Assembly: GCF_008386495.1 (NCBI RefSeq)
Contig: NZ_VTHJ01000043.1
Span: 1 to 64,000, forward strand
Reading direction: 5' to 3'
DNA: 64,000 nt
DNA from: Streptomyces tailanensis
GTDB lineage: Bacteria > Actinomycetota > Actinomycetes > Streptomycetales > Streptomycetaceae
Made by a program: the position numbers and the translations under genes. A model generated the notes under the pieces. It saw only the letters and a program-made list of their open reading frames with translations. It was not told the DNA's origin and did no database searches. This document shows, one piece after another, positions 1-8,011 of the stretch; within the stretch, counting starts at the first letter, position 1; each line of letters starts with the position of its first letter.

Positions 1-26
1 GGGCTGTGAGCATCAGCTCACAGCCC
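1..26. terminator. Perfect 10-bp hairpin, probable terminator
   Basis: The first 26 bases form a perfect inverted repeat: GGGCTGTGAG, a 6-base loop, then CTCACAGCCC. It lies about 57 bp past the stop of the minus-strand peroxidase gene, so it probably ends that transcript. No U-tract follows on either strand, which is usual for Streptomyces terminators. It could also serve a gene to the left of the window. Confidence 0.7.
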
Positions 27-82
27 GAACGACGCGGGGTGACGCTCCGACCGACTTCAGCGGAGGAGGGTGACGCCGTGGA

Positions 83-1762
83 CTAACCCAGCGGGTTCAG
101 CAGCTGCGCGTCGTTCTCGAAGGCGAACAGGAGCAGGTCCGTCATCGTGAACTTGCCCTTCTGGTGGGCCGGGAGGCTCGGGTGCCAGCCCGGGTGCTTC
201 ACGATCGACCTCCGGCTGCCCTCCATCGCGCGGTGGAAGACCTCGGCGACGAGCGTGCCGCCGACGCCGGTGAGGCTGCCGGGGTGCGCCTCGTTCACCT
301 CGGCCTCGCGCAGGACGTAGAACCACAGCGGGGTGTGCTCCACGAGCTGCGCGCGCTCGGTGTCGGACAGGCCCTCCAGGACGGCGCCGCCGTTGCCCCG
401 GAGGATCTGGTCCTCCGTCAGCGGCTTGAAGCCCATCTGGGCGGCCAGTTGCGGACCGGTGGCCAGCTCGACCATCGCGGCCCGCGTGAGGTTGCGGAAC
501 GCGAGGTTGCGCTGGATCGGCGGCGGCTCCGGGAGCCCTCGGCCACCGAAGGTGCCGAGCGGCAGCGTGGCCAGCGGGTCGACGAGCAGGGTGTCGAGCC
601 GCTTGGCGACGTTGAACTCGGCCTCGGGCACGACCAGGTCGTCGCGTCCCGCCTCACCGAAGTCGAACAGCCTGCGGAAGTCGGCGATCCAGTTGCTCGG
701 CAGCCGCAGGCCCACCCCCGAGTTCGGGTCGTCCAGTTCGCCGTCCGGGTTGAGGTTGCCCGCCGTGCCGCTGAACCGGAACAACAGGTCCAGCGAGGCG
801 ATCGGGCCGGGTCCGCCCGCGCGGAACACGGTGTTCCACTGGTAGGCCCCGCGGACCATGCTGTGCCCGAGCCGGTAGGCGGCTATGGAGAACTCGATGG
901 GCATCGTCGGCAGGTCGCCGGGACGGCCGTACCCCGGCACCTCGAAGTGCCGGCGCCCGCGGGTGAAGACCCGCTCGACGATGTCCGGGTCGACGATGCG
1001 CGGCAGGAAGTCCGTGCGCAGCATCCACTGGTAGTGCTTGACGACGATGTCCCGGGCCGCCTCGAACAGCCGGTGCTCGGGCACTCCCCGCTCGGCGAGC
1101 TGGTCGACGACGCGGTTGTGGAAGCGGATGAAGGCCAGGTGGAGCTGGCCGACCGCCAGGTTCTCGTCGTTGCGCGCGTCCGGGATGAGCGGGGCGCGCT
1201 TGTCCGCCTGGGTGCCACCGGCCGCCTCGCCGGCCCTCGGCAGGTCGAAGCCCTCCTGGTCGATGTTGGCGGGCGGGAAGTCGGGCGGGAACCCCACGCC
1301 GAGCGTCGTGCCCATCTTCAGGCGGCCGTCCGGCTCGTAGAAGCGGGCGCTGCCGGCGTGCTTCGGGCCGAGCCCGTAGAGCGAGTCGAGGTCGAGTGCG
1401 GGGCTGCGCCCCTGCACCAGGTCCTCGACCGGGACCGGCTCACCCAGCCCCACCTGGGTGCGGTCCAGTGTCAGATCGTGGTCGACGAACTGCCCGAGGT
1501 ACGTGAACCCCGCCGGTATCGCCGTCCCGGGCTCCCCCGAGTCGGGGTCGCCGCCGCCGGTGCCCGTGGTCATGGCTTCGGCGAGCTTGCCCCGCAGTGT
1601 CTCGTCGAGCTGGACTCCCTTCTCCCCGAACCTGGAGAAGCGGAAGGCCATCTGCTGCTCGGTCGCGCTCGGTACGCGCGCGACCGCGTCCCCCTTCTCG
1701 AACTCCAGGATCCGACCCTCGTTGACGACGTAGTAGGTCTCGCGATGGTGTCGATGCACCAT
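83..1762 (-). CDS. Animal-type haem peroxidase
   Basis: A 559-residue protein of the peroxidase-cyclooxygenase (animal haem peroxidase) superfamily, which oxidises halides or organic substrates with H2O2. The distal-histidine region is visible as GQFVDHDLTLD at about residues 90-100. A conserved helix RNDENLAVGQLHLAFIRFHN lies near residue 200, and the probable proximal-histidine helix AYRLGHSMVRGAYQWN near residue 300. No signal peptide is evident, so it is probably cytosolic or leaderless. The ATG at 1762 gives the usual bacterial length. It stands alone, transcribed away from the HxlR gene, with a hairpin after its stop. The physiological substrate cannot be inferred. Confidence 0.9.
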   Translation of the reverse strand: MVHRHHRETYYVVNEGRILEFEKGDAVARVPSATEQQMAFRFSRFGEKGVQLDETLRGKLAEAMTTGTGGGDPDSGEPGTAIPAGFTYLGQFVDHDLTLDRTQVGLGEPVPVEDLVQGRSPALDLDSLYGLGPKHAGSARFYEPDGRLKMGTTLGVGFPPDFPPANIDQEGFDLPRAGEAAGGTQADKRAPLIPDARNDENLAVGQLHLAFIRFHNRVVDQLAERGVPEHRLFEAARDIVVKHYQWMLRTDFLPRIVDPDIVERVFTRGRRHFEVPGYGRPGDLPTMPIEFSIAAYRLGHSMVRGAYQWNTVFRAGGPGPIASLDLLFRFSGTAGNLNPDGELDDPNSGVGLRLPSNWIADFRRLFDFGEAGRDDLVVPEAEFNVAKRLDTLLVDPLATLPLGTFGGRGLPEPPPIQRNLAFRNLTRAAMVELATGPQLAAQMGFKPLTEDQILRGNGGAVLEGLSDTERAQLVEHTPLWFYVLREAEVNEAHPGSLTGVGGTLVAEVFHRAMEGSRRSIVKHPGWHPSLPAHQKGKFTMTDLLLFAFENDAQLLNPLG

Positions 1763-2011
1763 GTGTATCCCCGTTCTGTCCCCCGCACCCCACGAACGGT
1801 CACAACCGGATTTATCGGTTCCTTCCGGGCCTACCGGCCCCCACCGGACGCAGAGTGATCTTTTCGGATGAACCTCTGATTACCGACAACGTGTCGCGTA
1901 CGAGGAGGGGTTCCCGACTCCGGACATCTACGCACATCAACGTAGAAAGAGTCGCGCACGACCGGTTGTACCGAGACTGGTCGCACCGGGGCAAGTCGCG
2001 CCCAGCCCTCG

Positions 2012-2413
2012 TCACACGTCGACGAGCTCGGGCCGGTGTTCGTCGTCGTAGGACGCGCGCGACTCGGCGATGTAGACACGGTTGCGCTCCGCCCACTCCG
2101 TGAGCGACAGCAAGGTGCAGTGCAACTCCCGGGCGGGCTCCGTGAGTTCGTATTCGACCTTGGGCGGGACCGTCGGATGGACGGTGCGCGTGACGAGGCC
2201 GTCGCGTTCGAGGTTGCGCAGAGTCAGAGTGAGCATGCGGCGGCTGATGCCCTCGACGCCGCGCTCCAACTCGGTGAAGCGGATGGGGCCGTGGGCGGCG
2301 GCCACGATGATCTGAACGCTCCATTTGCCGGTCACCCTGTCAAGAACTTCCTTGACCGGACAGGCCTCCGCGTTCACGACCTGCGAGGTAACACCAGTGT
2401 TCCTCTGGGACAT
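2012..2413 (-). CDS. HxlR-family transcriptional regulator
   Basis: A 133-residue winged-helix protein of the HxlR family. It has the early cysteine motif (EACPVKEVLDRVTGKWS, residues 17-33), then the recognition region with SRRMLTLTLRNLERDGLVTR and the wing at about residues 75-95 (VPPKVEYELTEPARELH). The cysteine at residue 19 is in the position used for thiol or electrophile sensing in HxlR/HypR proteins. It is divergently transcribed from an MFS exporter 93 bp away, the classic arrangement for a regulator controlling the exporter and itself. A short palindrome lies between them. Confidence 0.92.
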   Translation of the reverse strand: MSQRNTGVTSQVVNAEACPVKEVLDRVTGKWSVQIIVAAAHGPIRFTELERGVEGISRRMLTLTLRNLERDGLVTRTVHPTVPPKVEYELTEPARELHCTLLSLTEWAERNRVYIAESRASYDDEHRPELVDV

Positions 2414-2439
2414 TGAAGTTCCTCCTTATGCCGGACCTC

Positions 2440-2456
2440 CATCGTTATCCACGATG
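2440..2456. promoter_or_regulatory. Candidate HxlR operator
   Basis: An inverted repeat CATCG-N7-CGATG sits in the 93-bp gap between the divergent HxlR and MFS genes, about 27 bp upstream of the HxlR start. Position and symmetry fit a shared operator. The arms are only 5 bp, so this is tentative. Confidence 0.4.
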
Positions 2457-2506
2457 TCCCCCGTTACAAGTCGTGCACCTTTGGAGAACTCGGAGGCAGT
2501 GCAGCC

Positions 2507-4027
2507 ATGTCGTCCTCGACCACGTCACCGGCGTCGGCGCCGGTGCAGAGCCCGGCGCAGCGAACGTACTCCCGTTGGGCGGCCCTCGTCGTGCTGTGCG
2601 CGGGGGCCCTGATGACGATCCTGGACGGCAACATCGTCACTGTGGCGATGCCCGCGATCCAGCGTGACCTCGGGTTCTCGGGGCCGGGGCTGGCCTGGGT
2701 GGTGAACGCGTATCTCATCCCGTTCGGCGGGCTCCTTCTGCTGGTCGGCCGACTGGGCGATCTGGTCGGCCGGAAGCGGATGTTCACCGCCGGGCTCGCG
2801 GTGTTCACAGTGGCGTCGGTGCTGTGCGGGGTGGCCACCAGCCAGGAGGTGCTGGTCGTCGCGCGGGCCCTGCAGGGGGTGGGCGGCGCGATGACCTCCG
2901 CGGTGGTCCTCGGCATGCTGGTCGCGCTGTTCCCCGAGCCGCGTGAACAGGCCCGTGCCATCGCGGTGTTCAGCGCGGTCGGTGCGGCGGGCGGCGCGCT
3001 CGGCACGTTCCTCGGCGGAGCGCTGACCCAAGCCCTGAACTGGCACTGGATCTTCCTCATCAACCTCCCTGTCGGCGTCGTGGCCCTCGTGGCCGCACTG
3101 CGGATCCTCGCCCCCGACCGATCCGCCGACAGCGGCACCGGCCCGGGCGAGGGCGCCGACTACCTCGGCGCGGCGCTCATCACCGGCGCGCTGATGCTCA
3201 CGGTGTACGTCATCGTCGGCGCCGGCGAACGCGGCACCGGCGGGACGCTCGCCCTGGCCGCCGTGGCGGTGGCCCTCTTCGCCGCCTTCACCGCCCGCCA
3301 GGCACGGGCCGCCCGCCCCCTGCTCCGTCTCCGGCTGTTCCGCTCCCGCGTGCTGACCGGCGCGAACGCCGTCCAGATCCTGATGATCGCGGGCATGTAC
3401 GGCTTCCAGTACATCGGCGCGCTTTACCTGCAACGCGTGCTGGGCTACGGCGAGTTGCTGACCGGCACGGCGTTCCTGCCGGCCCCGGTCGTCATCGGGA
3501 TCCTGATGCTGGGCCTGTCCGCGCGAACCATCGCCCGCTTCGGCGCGTACCGCGTGCTGCTCGCCGGGCTCGTCCTCATCACCGCCGGGACGGCGCTGCT
3601 GACCCGGGCCCCGGCCGACGGCTCCTACGCCGTCGACTTCCTGCCCGCGATGCTCCTGCTGGCCCTCGGTTTCGCCGCCGCGATGCCCGCCGTCACCGGT
3701 CTGGCCATGTCGGACGCCCGCGAGGAGGACGCCGGCCTCGCCTCCGGCCTCTTCAACACCACCCAGGTCGTGGGCGGCTCCCTCGGCCTGGCGATCCTGA
3801 CGACCCTGGCGGCCGCCCGCACGGACGACCTGCTCGCGGGCGGCCGCTCCCTCGTCCCGGCCACCGCGGACGGCTACCGCCTCGCGTTCACCGTGGCCAC
3901 GGGGGTCACGGCAGCGGCCCTGGTCCTGGCGGCCGGGGTGCTCCGGCCGGGTCGGGTGCGAACGGACGCGAATGGCAGCGGGGCCCGGCCGCGGGCGACT
4001 CAGGCCGAGGCGAACGCCCCGCGATGA
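2507..4027 (+). CDS. DHA2-type MFS drug exporter (14-TMS)
   Basis: A 506-residue major facilitator of the EmrB/QacA (DHA2) family, expected to be a proton-driven multidrug exporter in the cytoplasmic membrane. Motif D1 LDGNIVTVAMPAIQRDLG (about residues 40-57), motif A GRLGDLVGRKRMF (about 79-91) and motif C-like glycines GAAGGALGTFLGG (about 160-175) are present, with hydrophobic segments consistent with 14 helices. The start is ATG 2507 with GGAGG about 8 bp upstream. The divergent HxlR gene is its probable regulator. The C-terminal 25 residues are polar and cytoplasmic. The substrate cannot be inferred. Confidence 0.93.
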   Translation: MSSSTTSPASAPVQSPAQRTYSRWAALVVLCAGALMTILDGNIVTVAMPAIQRDLGFSGPGLAWVVNAYLIPFGGLLLLVGRLGDLVGRKRMFTAGLAVFTVASVLCGVATSQEVLVVARALQGVGGAMTSAVVLGMLVALFPEPREQARAIAVFSAVGAAGGALGTFLGGALTQALNWHWIFLINLPVGVVALVAALRILAPDRSADSGTGPGEGADYLGAALITGALMLTVYVIVGAGERGTGGTLALAAVAVALFAAFTARQARAARPLLRLRLFRSRVLTGANAVQILMIAGMYGFQYIGALYLQRVLGYGELLTGTAFLPAPVVIGILMLGLSARTIARFGAYRVLLAGLVLITAGTALLTRAPADGSYAVDFLPAMLLLALGFAAAMPAVTGLAMSDAREEDAGLASGLFNTTQVVGGSLGLAILTTLAAARTDDLLAGGRSLVPATADGYRLAFTVATGVTAAALVLAAGVLRPGRVRTDANGSGARPRATQAEANAPR

Positions 4028-4137
4028 TCCTCCGCCCACTCCCGATACGTCCGGGCCCGCCGCCCAGCCCTGCCAGGCGTTCGCGCGCGTCTGAAATACG
4101 GATGCGTCATGCGCACCCCGGAAGCCATCCTCGCGGC

Positions 4138-4738
4138 ATGACACAACGCAGGATCAGGCCGAGCCTGTACATCTCCGTCGACGTCGAGGCCGACGGGCCG
4201 ATCCCCGGGCCGTATTCCATGCTCAGCTTCGACGCGGCCGTCGCGGGCAGGCAGGATGCGGACGGTTTCACGGCGGCCGATCCGGAGGAGCGCACCTTCT
4301 ACCGCGAACTGCGGCCGATCAGCGAGGAGTTCGTGCCGGAGGCGCTGGCCGTGAGCGGGCTCGACAGGGCGAAGCTGATGAAGGAGGGTGCCGTACCGGA
4401 GGCCGCGCTCAGGGAGTTCGGTCGCTGGGTGCGGCAGGTGAGTGGCGACGCGCAGCCCGTGATGTGCGGGTACCCGGCGTCGTACGACTGGACGTTCCTG
4501 TACTGGTATCTGATCCGCTTCACCGGCGAGAGCCCCTTCGGGCACTCCGGGTGTCTGGACATGAAGACGCTGTACGCCACGAAGGCCGGGGTACCGCTGC
4601 GGTCGGTCGCCAAGAGGGCCATGCCCCAGCACCTCCTCTCCCGTCGCCGACACACCCTCCCCCATCACCCTCGACGACGCCATCGAGCAGACGGAGCTGC
4701 TGGCGAACCTGATGGCCTGGGACGGAAGCGGGGAATGA
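4138..4738 (+). pseudogene. DEDD-type 3'-5' exonuclease, frameshifted near the C-terminus
   Basis: The protein reads as a small RNase T-like DEDDh exonuclease. ISVDVEADGPIPGPYSM carries the first D-x-E, and a central block contains CGYPASYDWTFLYWYL. The best start is ATG 4138, although the frame is open further upstream. At about 4660-4670, in a C-rich run, the frame is lost. The conserved end LDDAIEQTELLANLMAW continues in the +1 frame and stops at 4738. The shift separates the last catalytic Asp from the rest; in the native frame the ORF runs out to 4755 as nonsense sequence. A one-base insertion or two-base deletion would explain it. It could be a sequencing error in the C run or a recent mutation. 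Confidence 0.75.
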
Positions 4739-4895
4739 TAGGAACCATGGAATGATCACGCGAGCAGGGAACGGTCGGGCGGAGGACAGTCGTTCACGCC
4801 AGGTTCTCCCCCTTGTGACCGCGTGTCTGCGCACGAGTGAGGTTTGGGCGGGTAATCCTCCCAGGGCGTACCCCCACCCTCCCTCCGGAGATACC

Positions 4896-7109
4896 ATGCC
4901 GCTCGCCCGCCGTGCCCTGCTCGCCGCCCTCGCCGCCAGTTCGGCGGTCGCCTGCTCCTCGGCCCGCGCGACCCCCACGGACGACGCGCCCCGGGCGGAC
5001 AAGCCGAGGGCCGGGGCGGCATCGGCGGCGGCGCGGCGGCTGTTGCCGGAGCACTGGCGGCAGATCACGTTCGTCGAAGGGAAGGAGCGGGGCACCTTCC
5101 GGGTCGCGGGCCGCGCCGGCCGTATCACCGTGACCGGCGACACACCGGCCACCCAGCTCACCGGGCTCAACTGGTACCTGCGGCACATCGCGTACGCCGA
5201 GATCAACTGGGCCGGCGAGCAGACGAACCTCCTCCCGCGCGACCTCCCGGGCCTCGACGGCACCGTCACCCGCCGCGCGAACGTCCCCCACCGCTTCGCC
5301 CTCAACGACACCAACGACGGCTACACGGGCGCGTACCTGGACTGGTCGTACTGGGAGCGCGAGCTGGACGTCCTGGCCCTGCACGGCTACAACGAGATCC
5401 TCGTCTACACGGGCGCGGACGCGCTCTACCACCGGGTCTTCCAGGAGTTCGGGTACGGGGAGGAGGAGCTGCGGAAGTGGATCCCGGGCCCGGCCCACCA
5501 GCCGTGGTGGCTGCTGCAGAACATGTCGGCACATCCGGAGTTCCCCTCCCCCGTCTCCCGGCAGTTGCTGGACGCCCGCGCCGCGCTTGGGCGCCGTATC
5601 GCCGATCGGGTGCGCGAGCTGGGCATGACGCCGGTGCTCCCGGGCTATTTCGGTACGGTTCCGCCCGGTTTCACCCAGCGCAATCCGGGGGTGCGTACCG
5701 TGCCGCAGGGCGACTGGATGGGCTTCGCGCGCCCCGACTGGCTGGATCCGCGCACGGACCGGTTCGCCCGGGTGGCGGCGGCCTTCTACCGGGTGCAGGA
5801 CGAGATGTTCGGCGGCGCGTCGACCCTGTACAAGATGGACCTGCTGCACGAGGGCGGCGACCCGGGTGACGTGCCCGTCGCCGACGCGGCGAAGGGCGTC
5901 GAGCGGGCGCTCCAGCGGGCCCACCCGGGCGCCACCTGGGTGATCCTCGGCTGGCAGCACAACCCCCCGCGCGCGATCGTCGACGCCGTCGACAAGAAGC
6001 ACATGCTCGTCGTCGACGGCCTCTCCGACCGCTTCCCCACGGTCACCGACCGCGAGGCCGACTGGAACGACACCCCGTACGCCTTCGGCTCGATCTGGAA
6101 CTTCGGCGGCCACACCACGCTCGGGGCCAACACCCCCGACTGGGCGGAGCTGTACGAGAAGTGGCGCACCAAGGCCGGCAGCAAGCTGCACGGCATCGCG
6201 CTGATGCCGGAGGCCGCCGACAACAACCCGGCAGCCTTCGCCCTATTCTCCGAACTGGCCTGGCGCGAGGGCGAGTTGGACCTCAAGGCGTGGTTCGCCG
6301 AGTGGGCGCACGCCCGGTACGGCGCCCGTGACGCGCACGCCGAGGCCGCCTGGGACATCCTGCGCCGCACCGCGTACGGCACCACCCGCGCCGACCGCTG
6401 GAGCGAAGGCGCCGACGGCCTCTTCGCCGCCCGGCCCGCACTGGACGTCGTACGGGCGGGACGCTGGTCGCCGAAGCAACTCCGGTACAGCGCTGCGTCT
6501 TTCGAGCCCGCGCTCGGTGAACTGCTAGGCGTACGCGCGGAGTTGCGGAAGTCGTCCGCGTATCGCCGGGATCTTCTCGACGTGGCCCGCCAGGCCCTCG
6601 CCAACCGCAGCCGTGTACTGCTGCCGCAGCTCAAGAAGGCGTATGACGCCCGCGACACCGCCCGATTCGACGAGCTGACCGGGACCTGGCTGTCCCTGAT
6701 GGATCTGCTCGACCGGCTGATGGCCACCGACTCCCGTCATCTGCTGGGGCGTTGGGTGGCCGATGCGCGGTCCTGGGGGGCGGGCGCCGCCGAGCGCGAG
6801 CGGTTGGCGTACGACAATCTCTCGCTGCTGACCGTGTGGGGGACGCGCGAGGGCACGGACGCGGGGCTGCGGGACTACGCCAACCGGGAGTGGGCGGGGC
6901 TGGTGGGCGGGCTGTACCGGCTGCGCTGGTCGACGTACTTCGAGGAGCTGCGCGCCGCGCTGAGCGCGGGCCGGGCGCCCAAGGCCATCGACTGGTTCGC
7001 CCTTGAGGACCGCTGGACGCGGAACCCGGGGCAGCTCGCGACCGAGCCGGTCGGGGACACGTACGCGGTCGCCGCACAGGTTCGGGACCGGCTCAAAGCG
7101 CTCTCCTGA
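4896..7109 (+). CDS. Alpha-N-acetylglucosaminidase (GH89, NAGLU-like), lipoprotein
   Basis: A 737-residue GH89 enzyme that removes terminal alpha-linked N-acetylglucosamine. The start is ATG 4896, with GGAG five bases upstream. A lipoprotein signal follows (MPLARRALLAALAASSAVAC, lipobox AVAC), so the enzyme should be membrane-anchored outside the cell. The barrel carries the family's blocks: RFALNDTNDGYTGAYLDWSYW, YKMDLLHEGG (probable acid/base Glu) and IALMPEAADNNP (probable nucleophile Glu, matching the MAPEG block of human NAGLU). The gene is followed 97 bp later by a chitosanase relic, suggesting a locus for exported amino-sugar polymer degradation. Confidence 0.9.
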   Translation: MPLARRALLAALAASSAVACSSARATPTDDAPRADKPRAGAASAAARRLLPEHWRQITFVEGKERGTFRVAGRAGRITVTGDTPATQLTGLNWYLRHIAYAEINWAGEQTNLLPRDLPGLDGTVTRRANVPHRFALNDTNDGYTGAYLDWSYWERELDVLALHGYNEILVYTGADALYHRVFQEFGYGEEELRKWIPGPAHQPWWLLQNMSAHPEFPSPVSRQLLDARAALGRRIADRVRELGMTPVLPGYFGTVPPGFTQRNPGVRTVPQGDWMGFARPDWLDPRTDRFARVAAAFYRVQDEMFGGASTLYKMDLLHEGGDPGDVPVADAAKGVERALQRAHPGATWVILGWQHNPPRAIVDAVDKKHMLVVDGLSDRFPTVTDREADWNDTPYAFGSIWNFGGHTTLGANTPDWAELYEKWRTKAGSKLHGIALMPEAADNNPAAFALFSELAWREGELDLKAWFAEWAHARYGARDAHAEAAWDILRRTAYGTTRADRWSEGADGLFAARPALDVVRAGRWSPKQLRYSAASFEPALGELLGVRAELRKSSAYRRDLLDVARQALANRSRVLLPQLKKAYDARDTARFDELTGTWLSLMDLLDRLMATDSRHLLGRWVADARSWGAGAAERERLAYDNLSLLTVWGTREGTDAGLRDYANREWAGLVGGLYRLRWSTYFEELRAALSAGRAPKAIDWFALEDRWTRNPGQLATEPVGDTYAVAAQVRDRLKALS

Positions 7110-7206
7110 CCTGTCACAGCCCACTGCCACGGCACCCTCACGCCGTTCCAAGTCGATCACGCGACCCTCAACCACCCCCTTCGGATCGCCCACTTGGAGA
7201 AGACAC

Positions 7207-7886
7207 GTGCCGCTGCTGCCCGCCAAAGCCGCATCCCGCCGTCTACTGCTGACCACCCTCGGCGCCTCTCTGCTCGCCGTCCCCGCCCTGGTGGACCAGG
7301 CGGCGGACACGGCGACCACCACCACCGCGAGCACCGGGCTCGACGACGCGGCGAAGAAGGACATCGCCATGCGGCTGGTGTCCAGCGCGGAGAACTCCTC
7401 GCTGAGCTGGGAGGAGCAGTACACCTACATCGAGGACATCGGCGACGGCCGCGGCTACACCGGCGGCATACTCGCACGAGGGGCTGGACCCCGGTTACCC
7501 GGCCGCCTGACGCAAGGCCGCCCGTACCGCCTCCTTCCGCAAGGCCCAGCGCGACGAACGGGACCGTGTCCACTTCGACCCGGCGGTCACGCGCGCCAAG
7601 AAGGACGACCTCGGCACCCTCGGCCAGTTCGAGTACCCGCGGTGCGGAGCACGACCGCATCACTCCGTAATGGGTCTGGTACCCCCAGCGCACAGTCGGG
7701 GGCGACAGCCAAGTCCCCAACAACCCGGGCGAGTCCCGTACTTGCTCCGGCGGCCGGAAGGGTCGTCGTCGGACAGGCATGGCCTGTCAAACTCTCCGGA
7801 GCGATCCAGGGGAGAATCTCCCGGGTTCGTCCGGGAGAGAACTTCAATACGACGCGATGGTGATGCACGGCGTCGGCATCGAGTGA
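7207..7886 (+). pseudogene. csn: GH46 chitosanase, heavily degraded
   Basis: The GTG at 7207 opens a signal peptide and an unmistakable GH46 N-terminus (KKDIAMRLVSSAENSSLSWE, then YIEDIGDGRGYTGGI, which carries the catalytic Glu/Asp region). The gene is broken in four ways. An internal deletion of roughly 50-60 codons at about 7470 changes frame. A TGA replaces a conserved Trp codon near 7509. A 211-bp insertion at 7637-7847 splits the block GQFEY/YDAMVMHG. Sequence after VMHG is lost, and the relic ends at 7886. Intervening pieces such as QRDERDRVHFDPAV are readable in another frame. No functional enzyme can be made. Confidence 0.9.
7637..7847. mobile_element. 211-bp insert with subterminal hairpins, IS200/IS605-like non-autonomous element
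   Basis: The insert lies exactly between GAGTAC and TACGACGCG of the chitosanase gene, where homologues read through without a gap. It encodes no protein. Near the left tip is a hairpin TGCGG-N7-CCGCA. Near the right tip is CTCCCGG-N6-CCGGGAG, followed by AGAACTTCAA at the junction. Subterminal hairpins, a right end finishing in TCAA and no obvious target duplication are typical of IS200/IS605 ends. It could therefore be a palindrome-associated (PATE-like) element or an IS that lost its genes. Family assignment is inference. Confidence 0.6.
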
Positions 7887-8011
7887 TCGACCGTTTTCCG
7901 GGGCGCACATGAGCGTACGCCCCGGATACGGCCGTCATCGACCCGCTGCTCCGGGCCCACGGCTCCCGACCGAGTACCGCCCCCCTCGGCCGGAGTTCAT
8001 ATGGGCCCCGC

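Noticed and set aside
164..1858. 564-codon plus-strand ORF over the peroxidase
   Set aside because: Antisense shadow of a clearly conserved haem peroxidase; its translation is a low-complexity R/G/A/V mixture with no family features.
7637..7847. Group I or group II intron in the chitosanase gene
   Set aside because: At 211 bp it is too short, lacks the conserved cores, and the flanking gene is otherwise dead; IS-type ends fit better.
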